Shown: positions 46,700 to 55,037 of the stretch, in pieces
Numbering within the stretch: the first letter of the stretch is position 1
Layout: each line of letters starts with the position of its first letter
From: Bradyrhizobium sp. RP6
GTDB lineage: Bacteria; Pseudomonadota; Alphaproteobacteria; Rhizobiales; Xanthobacteraceae
NCBI RefSeq assembly: GCF_003837805.1
Contig: NZ_RQIT01000031.1
Span: 1-64,000, forward strand
DNA length: 64,000 nucleotides
Direction: 5' to 3'
Notes under the pieces: model-generated
Told to the model about the DNA's origin: nothing
Database searches by the model: none
What the model saw: only the letters and a program-made list of their open reading frames with translations
Translations under genes and position numbers: made by a program

Positions 46700-47770
46700 T
46701 CCGTTAGAAAGCCGATTTCAGCGGTGATGGCCGCTGAGGGCAACAATGATGGTGGTACGCCAAAGAGTACTCAGCCAGGTGAGGATGCGGCGGAAGTTGT
46801 GGCCGACGGCGGAGAGGGTGATTGTCGGCGCCGCCGGCGCGGCCTTTGAGGTAACAGCGGCCGAGGTGACCATCGGCCTTCAGTTGTCCTATGACGGGTT
46901 CGATGGCGGAGGGGCGGCGCAGCTCGCGTTTGATGATGCCGAAGACCCCGTGCTTTTGGCCGGAGATGAAGGCGCGACGCGGGTGCACCGAAATATCAGG
47001 TGCACTGGCATCCCTCCATCGCCGAGGCACTCCACGTCCGAGGCGTTGAAAGAATGCAGCTGCAGCCGCGCTGGCGCTGCCGCTGCGCGCGAATCTGCGT
47101 GGCCCTTCCAAGCGGAAGGGTGAACGCGTTCTCGAGCGCAGACTGACCTTCGATCTTGCGGCGGATCTCGTGGATGATCCGGCCCAGCCGGCTGCGCAGG
47201 ATGCGCAACTGCCGGTGATGCCGCTTGAATTGCTTGCAAGGGCGTAGCCAGAAGCCATCATTGCCGCGCTGTTGGCAATACCAAGATAGGACTGCCGGAG
47301 CTCGACCCCGGGCTTGCTCGCCAGGCGGCTGATCCCCTTGATTCCCGGGGGCAGCAGCTTGGTCGGTTGGGAAGGTGATGGCCTTCGCTGCACAGTAGTG
47401 TCGACCGTGACCCGCTTGAGGTCCTGATTGGATAAGGTGCCGTCCTCGTGCGCCACCCGCAGGCGGTTGGCCTGCAACACCGCCAGCTTCTCGGCCGCTT
47501 GCGCCAGTGGCTCAGGTCCCCAGCGCTCGTGCGGGGAGGCGTGCTGAAAGAACTCTTCGCCGGCGAATTACTGGAAACACGTTCTTCGGCCGCATCGCCA
47601 CCTTCGTGCGACGACGGAATTATGGCTGGCGACGATTCGACGGAACTGAAAATGAAATTCCAAGGCTCCGATGCCCGGTGCACTAAAACCCCGCATTTGC
47701 AAACCGGTCCACAACGACAAAGTGCGATTCTAACTCGTTCGCTTAGCCGTTCTTCACTGACGAGGAAGTA
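46700..47770 (-). mobile_element. IS5-type element remnant, right copy
   Basis: The minus strand holds MRPKN (47595) joined by an internal deletion to GEEFFQHASPHERWG, then RVAHEDGTLSNQDLKRVTVDTTVQ, KFKRHHRQLRILRSRLGRIIHEIRRKIEGQ in other frames, FISGQKHGVFGIIKRELRRPSAIEPVIGQLKADGHLGRCYLKG and the C-terminus near 46740. This is an IS5-family DDE transposase with several frameshifts. The final DDE Glu region (AIEPVIG) is kept. Confidence 0.82.
47581..47770. repeat. Direct repeat flanking nopP, right copy
   Basis: Partner of 44364-44550, same orientation. With the left copy it brackets a 3.0-kb segment carrying the intact nopP and the IS256 pieces, a composite-transposon-like layout. Confidence 0.85.
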
Positions 47771-47888
47771 TTTTTCGAAAGCTGAAGGCGGTGGTATCGA
47801 TACTGAGGGAAGGTTCGAGTCGGATTCCTCAGACGATGAGCCTTCATGTTACTTGGAGCGCGCTCTTAGTAGGGCTCTTCCTGGAGTA
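47766..47888 (+). pseudogene. Possible C-terminal tail of another nopP
   Basis: Immediately outside the right repeat, the plus strand reads KYFSKAEGGGIDTEGRFESD then SSDDEPSCYLERALSRALPG. This resembles the last 50 residues of the intact NopP (GYLAAESSGAQANIERASSE, ETESSGDDTSWYFERLNLGPG). The match is short and low-complexity, hence moderate confidence. Confidence 0.55.
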
Positions 47889-48372
47889 AAGTGGCTGCAA
47901 CAGCAGCTGCGGGCCGGAAATGACGGACATTTCGCCGTTCCACGCGCGGGCGCAAGGGCTAGCCTAAAAGGGGCGCACGTTCGCCGCGTGCGCCTCTCGC
48001 GGGCGGGGAGCGAGCGTTCACTTTCTGGAAAGGCACTTGCGATGCCGCGATGAATACGGTCGCAGGGCATCGGAACCGGGCCTTCCGCAGCGTGACGATT
48101 AGCGAGCAGCAACCAGCCATCGAGTTTAGCGGTCCGGCAAATGGTCCAGAAAGGTCGGAGCGCGAAAGCTGTAGCTGCGCAGCCCGGCAGGAAAGGGCAG
48201 CAAGGCTCAATGCTCCTGCGAATTGTTCTGAATTATGCGTGAGTAATGGGGTGAGCTGCAAATGGGCTTGCGCGTTGTTACCGCAGACGCGATCCGCGCC
48301 GGCACTTGTACAGTTTTTGCACGTTGATTGCACAACGACAATGAAAAGCGCCTTGCAATAAACGAGCGATGA
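47889..48372. other. Stretch before the Rieske gene
   Basis: No supported gene. Minus-strand frames to 219 codons here lack recognisable domains. Near 48313 a weak -24/-12-like sequence (TTGCACGTTGATTGCA) with a TG for GG mismatch sits about 45 bases before the Rieske ATG; no NifA site was found nearby. Confidence 0.35.
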
Positions 48373-48768
48373 ATGCAGCCAAATTCCATCTATACGATTT
48401 GCGGCTTTAACGACATTCCAAGCCGCCAAGCCATGGGATTCCATCTTATGGTCGTCGATGATAATGGCAATCACCGACCGTGGTCCATCATTGTGGTGCG
48501 CTGGGGCAAAAAGGTACTTGGCTATGTCAATCAATGCCCTCACAACAGCGTCAATTTGGACTGGGAGCGGAACCAATTCCTGGACCCATACGGTATCCGA
48601 CTGATGTGCGGCAAGCACGGTTCGACCTTCGAACTCGGCACCGGCCGGTGTGTCGAAGGTCCATGTGAGGGTAGAACGCTCACGCCGATCGCGTTGGCAG
48701 TTCTGGATGGTGATATCTGTGTCCTCGGCGTGCGTCTTGTCGAAGACGATGCATCGCCAGACAACTGA
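48373..48768 (+). CDS. Rieske-type [2Fe-2S] protein of the nif region
   Basis: This 131-residue soluble protein has one Rieske domain with ligands CPH (NQCPHNSVNLDW) and CGKH (RLMCGKHGSTFEL), the Cys-x-His and Cys-x2-His pairs. It has no membrane anchor or oxygenase domain, so it is a stand-alone ferredoxin-like electron carrier. Its neighbours suggest a role in electron supply for nitrogen fixation; partner unknown. It is convergent with the next gene (8 bases apart). Confidence 0.85.
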   Translation: MQPNSIYTICGFNDIPSRQAMGFHLMVVDDNGNHRPWSIIVVRWGKKVLGYVNQCPHNSVNLDWERNQFLDPYGIRLMCGKHGSTFELGTGRCVEGPCEGRTLTPIALAVLDGDICVLGVRLVEDDASPDN

Positions 48769-48770
48769 AG

Positions 48771-48790
48771 ACCGCCTCAGACCGGGCGGT
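48771..48790. terminator. Hairpin between convergent genes
   Basis: ACCGCC / GGCGGT form a 6-bp stem with an 8-base loop between the stops of the Rieske gene and the minus-strand unknown gene. No strong T-run on either side, so termination is uncertain. Confidence 0.35.
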
Positions 48791-49367
48791 TCTCGTTGCG
48801 GTTTTTCACCGGCTCCATCCTCTTTAGCCCGCCGTCGTAAGAGATCTCCTCATAGGACAGATCGAGATCCTTTGCGGCATCGAGGAGGTAATCAAGCTTG
48901 CCGCGCGGATCGAGCTTCTTGATGTCGTCCTTGTTCAGCCCGACCAGGTCCATCATCTCCTTCCAAACGGTGGATTCATCGCAGGGTAAGACGTGGAAGT
49001 TAATATCGCCGAACTTCACTCTGTACTTCGCCAGCAAATCGATGTTGTTGCAAAACATGAAGTAGCTTCCGGTTGGGCTTAAGGCGCCGTCAAGGACGGT
49101 TGCTACGTCAGCAAGATACGCGAAGGAGTGTAGGTATCCGGCCAGCACTGGAAAAGTGCGTTCTCCGTCCTGCGCGATCGTCAGAACCTGCTCGATCGAA
49201 TAGTCCGGCGGTCGCTTCTCGTCGGCGACCTGAGTCTGGAACTTCAGTGCGATGTCGCCACGAAAGCCGAACCGGCCCGGCTTGGTAGTCGCGCCTTTGA
49301 GTACGGCGTTGAGCAGGCGGCCCTCCTTCTCAAATCTGCCGAGTGCGGTGTTCTCGATTGCAGTCAT
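48777..49367 (-). CDS. Unrecognised 196-residue protein under NifA/sigma54-type control
   Basis: I do not recognise this protein. It is soluble, without signal peptide or membrane segment. Notable segments are RFGFRGDIALKFQTQVADEK, PPDYSIEQVLTIAQDGER, SYFMFCNNIDLLAKYRVKFG and a C-terminal charged helix region (KKLDPRGKLDYLLDAAKDLDLSYEE). Two Cys residues do not form a cluster motif. Codon use matches the nif genes. Its upstream region carries a -24/-12 box and shares a NifA-type site with divergent iscA, so it should be made with nitrogenase. Rieske, iscA and nifS neighbours suggest Fe-S or nitrogenase support, but that is inference. Confidence 0.82.
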   Translation of the reverse strand: MTAIENTALGRFEKEGRLLNAVLKGATTKPGRFGFRGDIALKFQTQVADEKRPPDYSIEQVLTIAQDGERTFPVLAGYLHSFAYLADVATVLDGALSPTGSYFMFCNNIDLLAKYRVKFGDINFHVLPCDESTVWKEMMDLVGLNKDDIKKLDPRGKLDYLLDAAKDLDLSYEEISYDGGLKRMEPVKNRNENRPV

Positions 49368-49423
49368 TAAAATCGTCCTCGATCTAAGCTCTTCACCGAC
49401 CCGTTGGTCGGTGCCAGATGCGA

Positions 49424-49439
49424 TGCAAATTGCCTGCCG
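49424..49439 (-). promoter_or_regulatory. -24/-12 promoter of the unknown minus-strand gene
   Basis: On the minus strand CGGCAGGCAATTTGCA matches the GG/GC core and spacing with a perfect -12 box; the -24 box has two outer mismatches. About 57 bases before the ATG at 49367. Confidence 0.6.
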
Positions 49440-49496
49440 CCGCAGCGTAGCAGCGCAACCTAAGAAGAAAACGTGTCATTGGCTGGCACCGCCTCA

Positions 49497-49512
49497 TGTA
49501 AGCAATCCGACA
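49497..49512. promoter_or_regulatory. Shared NifA site between divergent genes
   Basis: TGTAAGCAATCCGACA is an exact TGT-N10-ACA site. It lies 51 bases from the iscA -24/-12 element and 57 bases from the divergent one, so one NifA site could serve both. An imperfect TGT-N10-ACG site follows at 49515-49530. Confidence 0.75.
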
Positions 49513-49563
49513 CCTGTTCCAAAGCCAACGTGCGAAGGCGCGCATCATTAAGTGTCTGCGCGC

Positions 49564-49579
49564 TGGCACGTGACTTGCT
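49564..49579 (+). promoter_or_regulatory. -24/-12 promoter of iscA-nifS
   Basis: TGGCACGTGACTTGCT matches the consensus at every position, 33 bases before the iscA start. Confidence 0.9.
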
Positions 49580-49611
49580 CTTAGCGACGTTCAAGCTGAT
49601 GAGGGAAAGAC

Positions 49612-49932
49612 GTGATCAACCTGACCGATAGCGCAGTGAATGCGATCAAGAGTGCGATATCATCGTCCACGCGCCCGTCCGGCGGTCTGCGCGTCATGAT
49701 TGAAGCAGGCGGCTGCAGTGGATTCAAATACAAGATGGGTCTGGCCGAGGAACCGAAGCCTGACGACACCGTGATCGAATGCGATGGGCTGAAGGTGTTC
49801 GTCGATAGCAAGAGCTGCGATCATCTAGTCGGTACGACCATCGATTTCGTCGTGGCGCTGGAGGGCTCTGGATTTACCTTTCACAACCCGAACGCCACCG
49901 CAAACTGCTCCTGCGGGAAATCGTTCTGCTGA
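49612..49932 (+). CDS. IscA/HesB-type Fe-S carrier protein
   Basis: This 106-residue A-type carrier has the three conserved Cys: one in GGCSGFKY and two in NCSCGKSFC. It carries Fe-S clusters made with NifS sulfur to nif apoproteins; NifIscA would be a fitting label. It starts with GTG behind AGGGAAAG. Its TGA overlaps the next reading frame by one base. Confidence 0.9.
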   Translation: MINLTDSAVNAIKSAISSSTRPSGGLRVMIEAGGCSGFKYKMGLAEEPKPDDTVIECDGLKVFVDSKSCDHLVGTTIDFVVALEGSGFTFHNPNATANCSCGKSFC

Positions 49933-50259
49933 TGAAAAACATTGTTCAGGTGATGAGAAGAAAACATCGAAGCGCGCCGGCCGAGCCAAAACAACTGAGG
50001 CAATCGTCGTCCACTACGACAAAGCGGGAGCGTCGCATTCGCGACGCGCTTGAAGATATCATGCCTCATTCTACAACTCCACGGTGGCGGCTGGCAGCTG
50101 ATCGGCATCGATGGCAGCCTGTTTATGGCTAGGCTGGCCGGTGGCTGTACGTCGTGTAAGCTTTCGAGGGCGAGCGTGGGACGTACAGGCGCGGCTGTTA
50201 AAATCCGCGGATTTAGTCGGCAAATCCTCGTTGCTGGTACTGGTGGGGCAGTGGATTGA
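49932..50259 (+). pseudogene. Nfu/NifU C-terminal domain with a frameshift
   Basis: The frame from ATG 49932 reads ...RERRIRDALEDIMP, then the similarity jumps frame near 50065 to LQLHGGGWQLIGIDGSLFMARLAGGCTSCKLSR. That is the Nfu domain with its CxxC (CTSC), the sulfur/cluster-binding site of NifU. One shift separates the first helix from the rest, and the C-terminal part after SRASVGR is diverged. The N-terminal NifU scaffold and ferredoxin domains are absent. It lies between iscA and nifS, exactly where nifU belongs. A short product from an internal start cannot be excluded. Confidence 0.75.
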
Positions 50260-51428
50260 GCGAAGATCGAGCGCCGATTTACCTCGATAACAATGCAACG
50301 ACACGGACTGATCCGTCCGTCGTGCAAGCGATGTTGCCGTTCTTCACTGAGAACTTCGGCAATGCCTCATCCAGGCATGCCTTTGGCAACGACGTCGCAG
50401 TTGCTGTGAGGCAGGCCCGGCGAAGCCTGAGGGACCTGTTAGGTAACGCATACGATCATGAAATCGTCTTCACCTCGGGAGGGACCGAAGCCAATAATGC
50501 CGCGATCCTCTCTGCTCTGGCGACGCAGGAAGAGCGAGACGAAATTGTAACTACTTCGGTTGAGCACTCCGCTGTACTTGCGCTGACTCAGCAATTGGCG
50601 GCAAGGGGAGTCAAGACGCACATAGTACCCGTAGATGCTTGCGGCCGGCTCGACATCGAGGCGTTTCGCTGCGCGCTTGGGCCACGCACAGCCATTGCCT
50701 CCGTTATGTGGGCCAATAACGAGACCGGAACGCTGTTTCCTGTGGAGTTTCTGGCCGGATTGACCCGTGAGGCGGGCGCGCTGTTTCACACAGATGCGGT
50801 CCAGGCAATTGGGAAGCTGCGTTTGAACCTAAAGGAAAGCGCGATCGACATGCTGTCGCTATCCGCGCACAAACTGCACGGCCCCAAGGGGGTCGGCGCG
50901 ATGTATTTGCGCAAAGGGACTAAATTCCGGCCGCTAATCTGCGGCGGATCACAGGAACGAGGGCGCCGCGGCGGGACCGAGAATGTTCCCGGGATCGTCG
51001 GCCTGGGAAAGGCTGCCGGGCTTGCGGCGGAGCGGCTTGAACCCGAGCGCGTTCGCATTGGCGCTTTGCGCGACCGCCTTGAACATGGAGTTTTGCGCAA
51101 TGGGGAGTGCGTTGTGCTCGGTGACGTCAGCAATCGGTTGGCGAACACGGCCAATATTGCCTTCGACCACCTCGAAGGCGAAGCCATCGCCCACCATCTC
51201 GATCGGGCGGGCATAGCCGTGTCGCTCGGATCAGCCTGCAACTCCGGTTCAATGCAGCCATCGCATGTTCTGTGTGCCATGCAGGTGCCGACGTGGCGGA
51301 TGCACGGCGCCGTGCGCTTTTCTCTGTCGCGTGAGACCTCGTTGGCGGAGGTCGATGAGGTCGTGTGCGCTGTGTCCGACATTGTGGCTCGCATGCGCGC
51401 CATCTCCGGCGCCACTGTTAGGGAGTAG
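50256..51428 (+). CDS. nifS: Cysteine desulfurase NifS
   Basis: This 390-residue PLP enzyme supplies sulfur for nitrogenase Fe-S clusters. It shows IYLDNNATTR, the pyridoxal segment VEHSAV, the PLP Lys in SLSAHKLHGPKGVG (LSAHK) and the active Cys loop SLGSACNSGSMQPSHVL. It starts with TTG (LSEDRAPIYLDNN read as M); no ATG is available near the conserved N-terminus, so translation may be modest. Downstream nifT starts 5 bases later. Confidence 0.95.
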   Translation: MSEDRAPIYLDNNATTRTDPSVVQAMLPFFTENFGNASSRHAFGNDVAVAVRQARRSLRDLLGNAYDHEIVFTSGGTEANNAAILSALATQEERDEIVTTSVEHSAVLALTQQLAARGVKTHIVPVDACGRLDIEAFRCALGPRTAIASVMWANNETGTLFPVEFLAGLTREAGALFHTDAVQAIGKLRLNLKESAIDMLSLSAHKLHGPKGVGAMYLRKGTKFRPLICGGSQERGRRGGTENVPGIVGLGKAAGLAAERLEPERVRIGALRDRLEHGVLRNGECVVLGDVSNRLANTANIAFDHLEGEAIAHHLDRAGIAVSLGSACNSGSMQPSHVLCAMQVPTWRMHGAVRFSLSRETSLAEVDEVVCAVSDIVARMRAISGATVRE

Positions 51429-51433
51429 ACCTT

Positions 51434-51655
51434 GTGAAGATCATGATCCGCCGGTCTCCGGAGGGCCTGTCCATCTACGTGCCAAAAAAGGATCTCGAAG
51501 AGCAAATCGTGGAATCCGAGTACGAGACGCTGTGGGGCGGCTGGATCAAAGTGGCTAATGGCTGGGTGTTCGATTTGCCTGATATGGCGAGCGACACCCG
51601 GTTGCCAATCACAATCAATGCGAAAAAGCGGGACGAGACCGGGCACGATCCCTGA
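51434..51655 (+). CDS. nifT: NifT/FixU family protein
   Basis: This 73-residue protein starts with GTG (MKIMIRRSPEGLSIYVPKKDLEE) and contains WGGWIKVANGWVFDLPD, the conserved NifT core. Function is unknown; it is not essential for fixation in tested species. Confidence 0.92.
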   Translation: MKIMIRRSPEGLSIYVPKKDLEEQIVESEYETLWGGWIKVANGWVFDLPDMASDTRLPITINAKKRDETGHDP

Positions 51656-52160
51656 AGACACTCCCCGCAGATCGACTTTGTCGTTGCGGCGGCTGCATGG
51701 GGCGCTCTCGTTGGTTTGAGGGCCCCGAGTATCGTTCCATATCGTCCTGGCCACGCTGAATGGCGCAGATCCGTTCTGCCGACAACGCCAGACGCATTGG
51801 CCGGCTTCTTCGCCAGCAAATTTGCGCCGCCGCAGCGAGTTACGGGCAATGCGGTCAGGGGCGACCCCAGTATATCCAAATTAGCAAACATATCGCTGTC
51901 GCAACGGAATTGATGACGCAGACAATCGCTCGCTCAGTTGAGCCGAGGCGGTTACACTCCATCCTGCTCCCGGTCGTTGGGCGTCCAGCAGGATCCGTGG
52001 TAGCCACTACTGGCCTTGTCGAGCCCGGATCCCCCCGCGTGTATCGGGCTTGCGAGAGCCGCAACGCGGCAAACGCGTTAGATGGAGCGGCGTTCGGGGG
52101 AGCTTAGCGCGAGAATGAATGCGCAAGGCATAAAGCTCTGGGTGAGAATGGCGACGTATC
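51656..52160. other. Intergenic region nifT-nifB
   Basis: Only short overlapping frames, none recognised. The right part leads into the nifB regulatory sites. Confidence 0.4.
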
Positions 52161-52176
52161 TGTCGTTTTGCTAACA
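52161..52176 (+). promoter_or_regulatory. NifA upstream activator site of nifB
   Basis: TGTCGTTTTGCTAACA is an exact TGT-N10-ACA site, 86 bases before the -24/-12 element. Confidence 0.82.
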
Positions 52177-52262
52177 AGCTCATCATGGCTGTTGTTGCAT
52201 GCGCCAGTGCTAACGTCGCGCCAACTCGATGGCCTGCGGCTGCGATTGCATCATTCTGGCCA

Positions 52263-52278
52263 TGGCATGCAAGTTGCT
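52263..52278 (+). promoter_or_regulatory. -24/-12 promoter of nifB
   Basis: TGGCATGCAAGTTGCT matches the consensus fully. Transcription would start near 52290, which rules out the upstream in-frame start codons at 52229 and nearby and supports ATG 52346. Confidence 0.92.
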
Positions 52279-52345
52279 ACCCAGCTTTATGAGGCTCGCT
52301 CAAGGATGGTCCTGGGAGAGCGACGATGTCTCCAGGGAAAAGCGA

Positions 52346-53899
52346 ATGAACGCGGTCGTCGGACGCGGAACATATGTCAAAGCTGCAGTAAATCACGGCA
52401 AGATGATGCAGCCCACCACCGATCATAAGGGCTGCTGCGCTTCGGCCAAGACCGGGCAGGCGAGCTGCGGCTCGAAGGCCGGCCAAGGCGATCTGCCAAC
52501 CGAAATCTGGGAAAAGGTCAAAGACCATCCCTGCTATAGCGAAGACGCGCACCATCATTACGCTCGCATGCATGTCGCGGTCGCGCCTGCCTGCAACATC
52601 CAGTGCAATTACTGCAACCGAAAATACGACTGCGCCAATGAATCGCGTCCGGGCGTGGTGAGCGAGAAGCTCACCCCTGAGCAGGCGGTGAGAAAAGTGC
52701 TCGCGATCGCGACCACCATTCCGCAGATGACAGTGCTTGGCATCGCTGGACCGGGCGATGCTCTGGCTAATCCAGCAAAGACGTTCGAAACGTTCGAGCT
52801 GGTCTCCAAGGCGGCTCCCGACATCAAGCTTTGTCTGTCAACCAACGGACTCGCACTGCCGGACTATGTTGATACCATTGTCAGGTCCAAGATTGACCAC
52901 GTCACGATCACCATCAACATGGTTGATCCCGAAATCGGAGCCAAGATTTATCCGTGGATCTTCTTCAACCACAAGCGATACACGGGCATCGAGGCGGCAA
53001 AGATACTCACTGATCGCCAGCTGCAAGGCCTCGAGATGCTTAGCGAGCGGGGTATCTTGTGCAAGATAAACTCGGTGATGATCCCCAACATCAATGATGA
53101 CCACTTGGTGGAGGTCAACAAGGCGGTCACGTCGCGCGGTGCCTTCCTTCACAATATCATGCCGCTGATCTCCGCACCCGAGCATGGCACAGCATTTGGC
53201 CGCAACGGTCAGCGCGGCCCGACGGCGCAAGAATTGAAAGCGCTGCAAGATGCCTGTGAAGGGCAGATAAACATGATGCGGCATTGTCGCCAGTGCCGCG
53301 CCGACGCGGTTGGTCTACTCGGGGACGATCGAGGCCCAGAGTTTACCACTGATCAGGTGATGAAAATGGACGTCCAGTATGACTTAGAGATGCGCAAGGC
53401 TTATCAGAAAAGAGTAGAGAATGAGCGCGTCTCCAAAGCCGAGGCCTGCCAAAAGGAGCTTGAGAAGCTTTCCGGAGAGATCAGCGCGATCACTCTTCTG
53501 GTGGCTGTGGCAACCAAGGGCTCGGGGTTGATCAACGAGCACTTTGGGCATGCAAAAGAATTCCAAATGTACGAGCTTTCTACATCCGGCGCCAAATTCG
53601 TTGGCGTACGCCGCGTGGAGGTTTACTGCCAGGGCGGTTATGGCGAGGAAGATAGACTTTCCACCATCGTGCGCGGCATCCGTGACTGCCATGCGGTCTT
53701 CGTGGCCAAGATTGGCGGCGGCCCCAAAAGCAATTTGATCAAGGCGGGCATCGAGCCGGTCGATCAATTCGCCTATGAGTTCATTGAGAAGTCGGCGATC
53801 GCTTGGTTCAGATCCTATCTCGACAAGGTGAGGCGCGGGGAAGTCCAGCATGGGGAGCGCGGCGACGCCGCGGTTCCGCTTCGGATCTCTGCGGCATAA
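52346..53899 (+). CDS. nifB: FeMo-cofactor biosynthesis radical SAM protein NifB
   Basis: This 517-residue enzyme makes NifB-co, the 8Fe core of FeMo-co. It has the radical-SAM motif CNIQCNYC (about residues 86-93), the GPGDALANP region, and a C-terminal NifX-like domain (about 375-490; TLLVAVATKGSGLINEHFGHAKEFQMYEL, RRVEVYCQGGYG). ATG 52346 (MNAVVGRGTYVK) was chosen from promoter position. Confidence 0.96.
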   Translation: MNAVVGRGTYVKAAVNHGKMMQPTTDHKGCCASAKTGQASCGSKAGQGDLPTEIWEKVKDHPCYSEDAHHHYARMHVAVAPACNIQCNYCNRKYDCANESRPGVVSEKLTPEQAVRKVLAIATTIPQMTVLGIAGPGDALANPAKTFETFELVSKAAPDIKLCLSTNGLALPDYVDTIVRSKIDHVTITINMVDPEIGAKIYPWIFFNHKRYTGIEAAKILTDRQLQGLEMLSERGILCKINSVMIPNINDDHLVEVNKAVTSRGAFLHNIMPLISAPEHGTAFGRNGQRGPTAQELKALQDACEGQINMMRHCRQCRADAVGLLGDDRGPEFTTDQVMKMDVQYDLEMRKAYQKRVENERVSKAEACQKELEKLSGEISAITLLVAVATKGSGLINEHFGHAKEFQMYELSTSGAKFVGVRRVEVYCQGGYGEEDRLSTIVRGIRDCHAVFVAKIGGGPKSNLIKAGIEPVDQFAYEFIEKSAIAWFRSYLDKVRRGEVQHGERGDAAVPLRISAA

Positions 53900-53909
53900 G
53901 GAGGAATGT

Positions 53910-54134
53910 GTGCCGTTCAAAATCATCGCCTCGCAGTGCACGGGCTGCTCTGCCTGCGAACCCTTATGCCCGAACGTTGCTATATCGGAGAAGGAGGGGA
54001 GCTTTGTCATTGAGGCGACGAAATGCACCGAATGCGTCGGCCATTTTGACGAGCCGCAATGTGTAGCCGCCTGTCCGGTCGACAATACCTGCGTGGTTGA
54101 CACGTCCTTGCCCCGCTATCAAGCGCCAGGCTAA
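53910..54134 (+). CDS. fdxN: 2[4Fe-4S] ferredoxin FdxN (FrxA)
   Basis: This 74-residue ferredoxin has CTGCSACEPLCPN and CTECVGHFDEPQCVAACPVD. It starts with GTG behind AGGAGGAA, 10 bases after nifB. FdxN after nifB is standard in rhizobia and donates electrons to nitrogenase or NifB. It is a paralogue of the ferredoxin at 33.2 kb. Confidence 0.92.
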   Translation: MPFKIIASQCTGCSACEPLCPNVAISEKEGSFVIEATKCTECVGHFDEPQCVAACPVDNTCVVDTSLPRYQAPG

Positions 54135-54472
54135 AGCGTGAGATCTCATGAACGGCATGCCAGGACCTAGTGCTGAATCCGTCGCAAGCGTCGCCCTCGG
54201 GCTGGCGGCGTTGCAGGCGCGGGCGTTCGTACCCTACGGCGACTGCTCTGCATTGTCCTGCGGTCGTGCTGTTGGGTCGGCAGCACGGCCTGGCGGCATC
54301 TCGGAGCTCCGAGGGCGCTTCGTGGTACGAGAGCGGCCTCCAAGGCAGCCCTCCCATCGTCGATGTGATTGACGATACGGCGGGTGGGCACGAAATGATG
54401 CAGAGTGTTGCCCGCGTGAGCTAGGCGGCTTCTCGGCATCTCTAGAGGGAGCGGCGCATGAGGAGGGGATAG
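54135..54472. other. Gap between fdxN and nifZ
   Basis: Overlapping short plus-strand frames (for example 54148-54372, 54170-54424) are open, but none has a known domain. A good ribosome site and the nifZ ATG follow at the right end. Confidence 0.4.
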
Positions 54473-54787
54473 ATGAACAGCATTCTTCGCGACAGCGATA
54501 TCGTCGAGCTCAGCGGCCCGCCCGTCTTTAGCTTTGGCCAAAAGCTTCGAGCCAATCGCACCATCCGAAATGATGGCACCTATCCCGGCAAGGAGATTGG
54601 CGACCTCTTAGTTAAGAAGGGGGAGGTGGGTTACGTCGTCTCGATCGGCACTTTCTTGCAGCAATTCTACATCTACGGTGTGGAATTTCTGGACAGCGGC
54701 CACCGCGTTGGCATGAAACGCAAGGAGCTAGAGCCGGTGGAGACCTGTGAGGAGATCGATGATCTGCCGTTACCGGAGGAGTCATGA
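54473..54787 (+). CDS. nifZ: NifZ
   Basis: This 104-residue protein has the NifZ beta-barrel-like core: FSFGQKLRANRTIRNDGTYPGKEIGDLLVKKGEVGYVVSIGTFLQQFYIYGVEFLD. NifZ acts in P-cluster maturation of the MoFe protein. Overlaps the next NifZ-like gene by 4 bases (ATGA). Confidence 0.93.
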   Translation: MNSILRDSDIVELSGPPVFSFGQKLRANRTIRNDGTYPGKEIGDLLVKKGEVGYVVSIGTFLQQFYIYGVEFLDSGHRVGMKRKELEPVETCEEIDDLPLPEES

Positions 54788-55023
54788 CTCAGCAAGGCGT
54801 TCCGAAATATCGACGGGGCCAGCGAGTCAAAGCCGCAGTCGACCTCACCAACGACAGCTCATTTCCGAACGCGGAGCCCGAGGGAGTTTTGCTCGCCGCC
54901 GGAGCGACCGGCGAAATCATCAAGGTCGCTATCCACACCGAAGCGAACGTGCCGGTCTATATTGTCGATTTTGGTGAGGAGCTGCTCATCGGCTGTCTTG
55001 AAGAAGAAATAACAGTGCTTTGA
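54784..55023 (+). CDS. Second NifZ-domain protein
   Basis: This 79-residue protein repeats the NifZ fold in short form: PKYRRGQRVKAAVDLTNDSSFPN, then GATGEIIKVAIHTEANVPVYIVDFGEELLIGCLEEEI. It may work with NifZ. It is translationally coupled to nifZ. Confidence 0.88.
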   Translation: MTQQGVPKYRRGQRVKAAVDLTNDSSFPNAEPEGVLLAAGATGEIIKVAIHTEANVPVYIVDFGEELLIGCLEEEITVL

Positions 55024-55037
55024 AGGAGGCTTTCGCC

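Noticed and set aside
47771..47783. TTTTTCGAAAGCT resembling the 3' half of a tts box
   Set aside because: The 5' half (GTCAGC) is absent, and the bases fall inside the putative nopP tail reading frame.
48153..48170. tts-box-like sequence GTCGGAGCGCGAAAGCT
   Set aside because: The 3' half matches but spacing is one base short, and the only gene downstream is the nif-type Rieske gene.
52186..52201. ATGGCTGTTGTTGCA as the nifB -24/-12 promoter
   Set aside because: GG to GC spacing is two bases too short; the element at 52263-52278 fits exactly.
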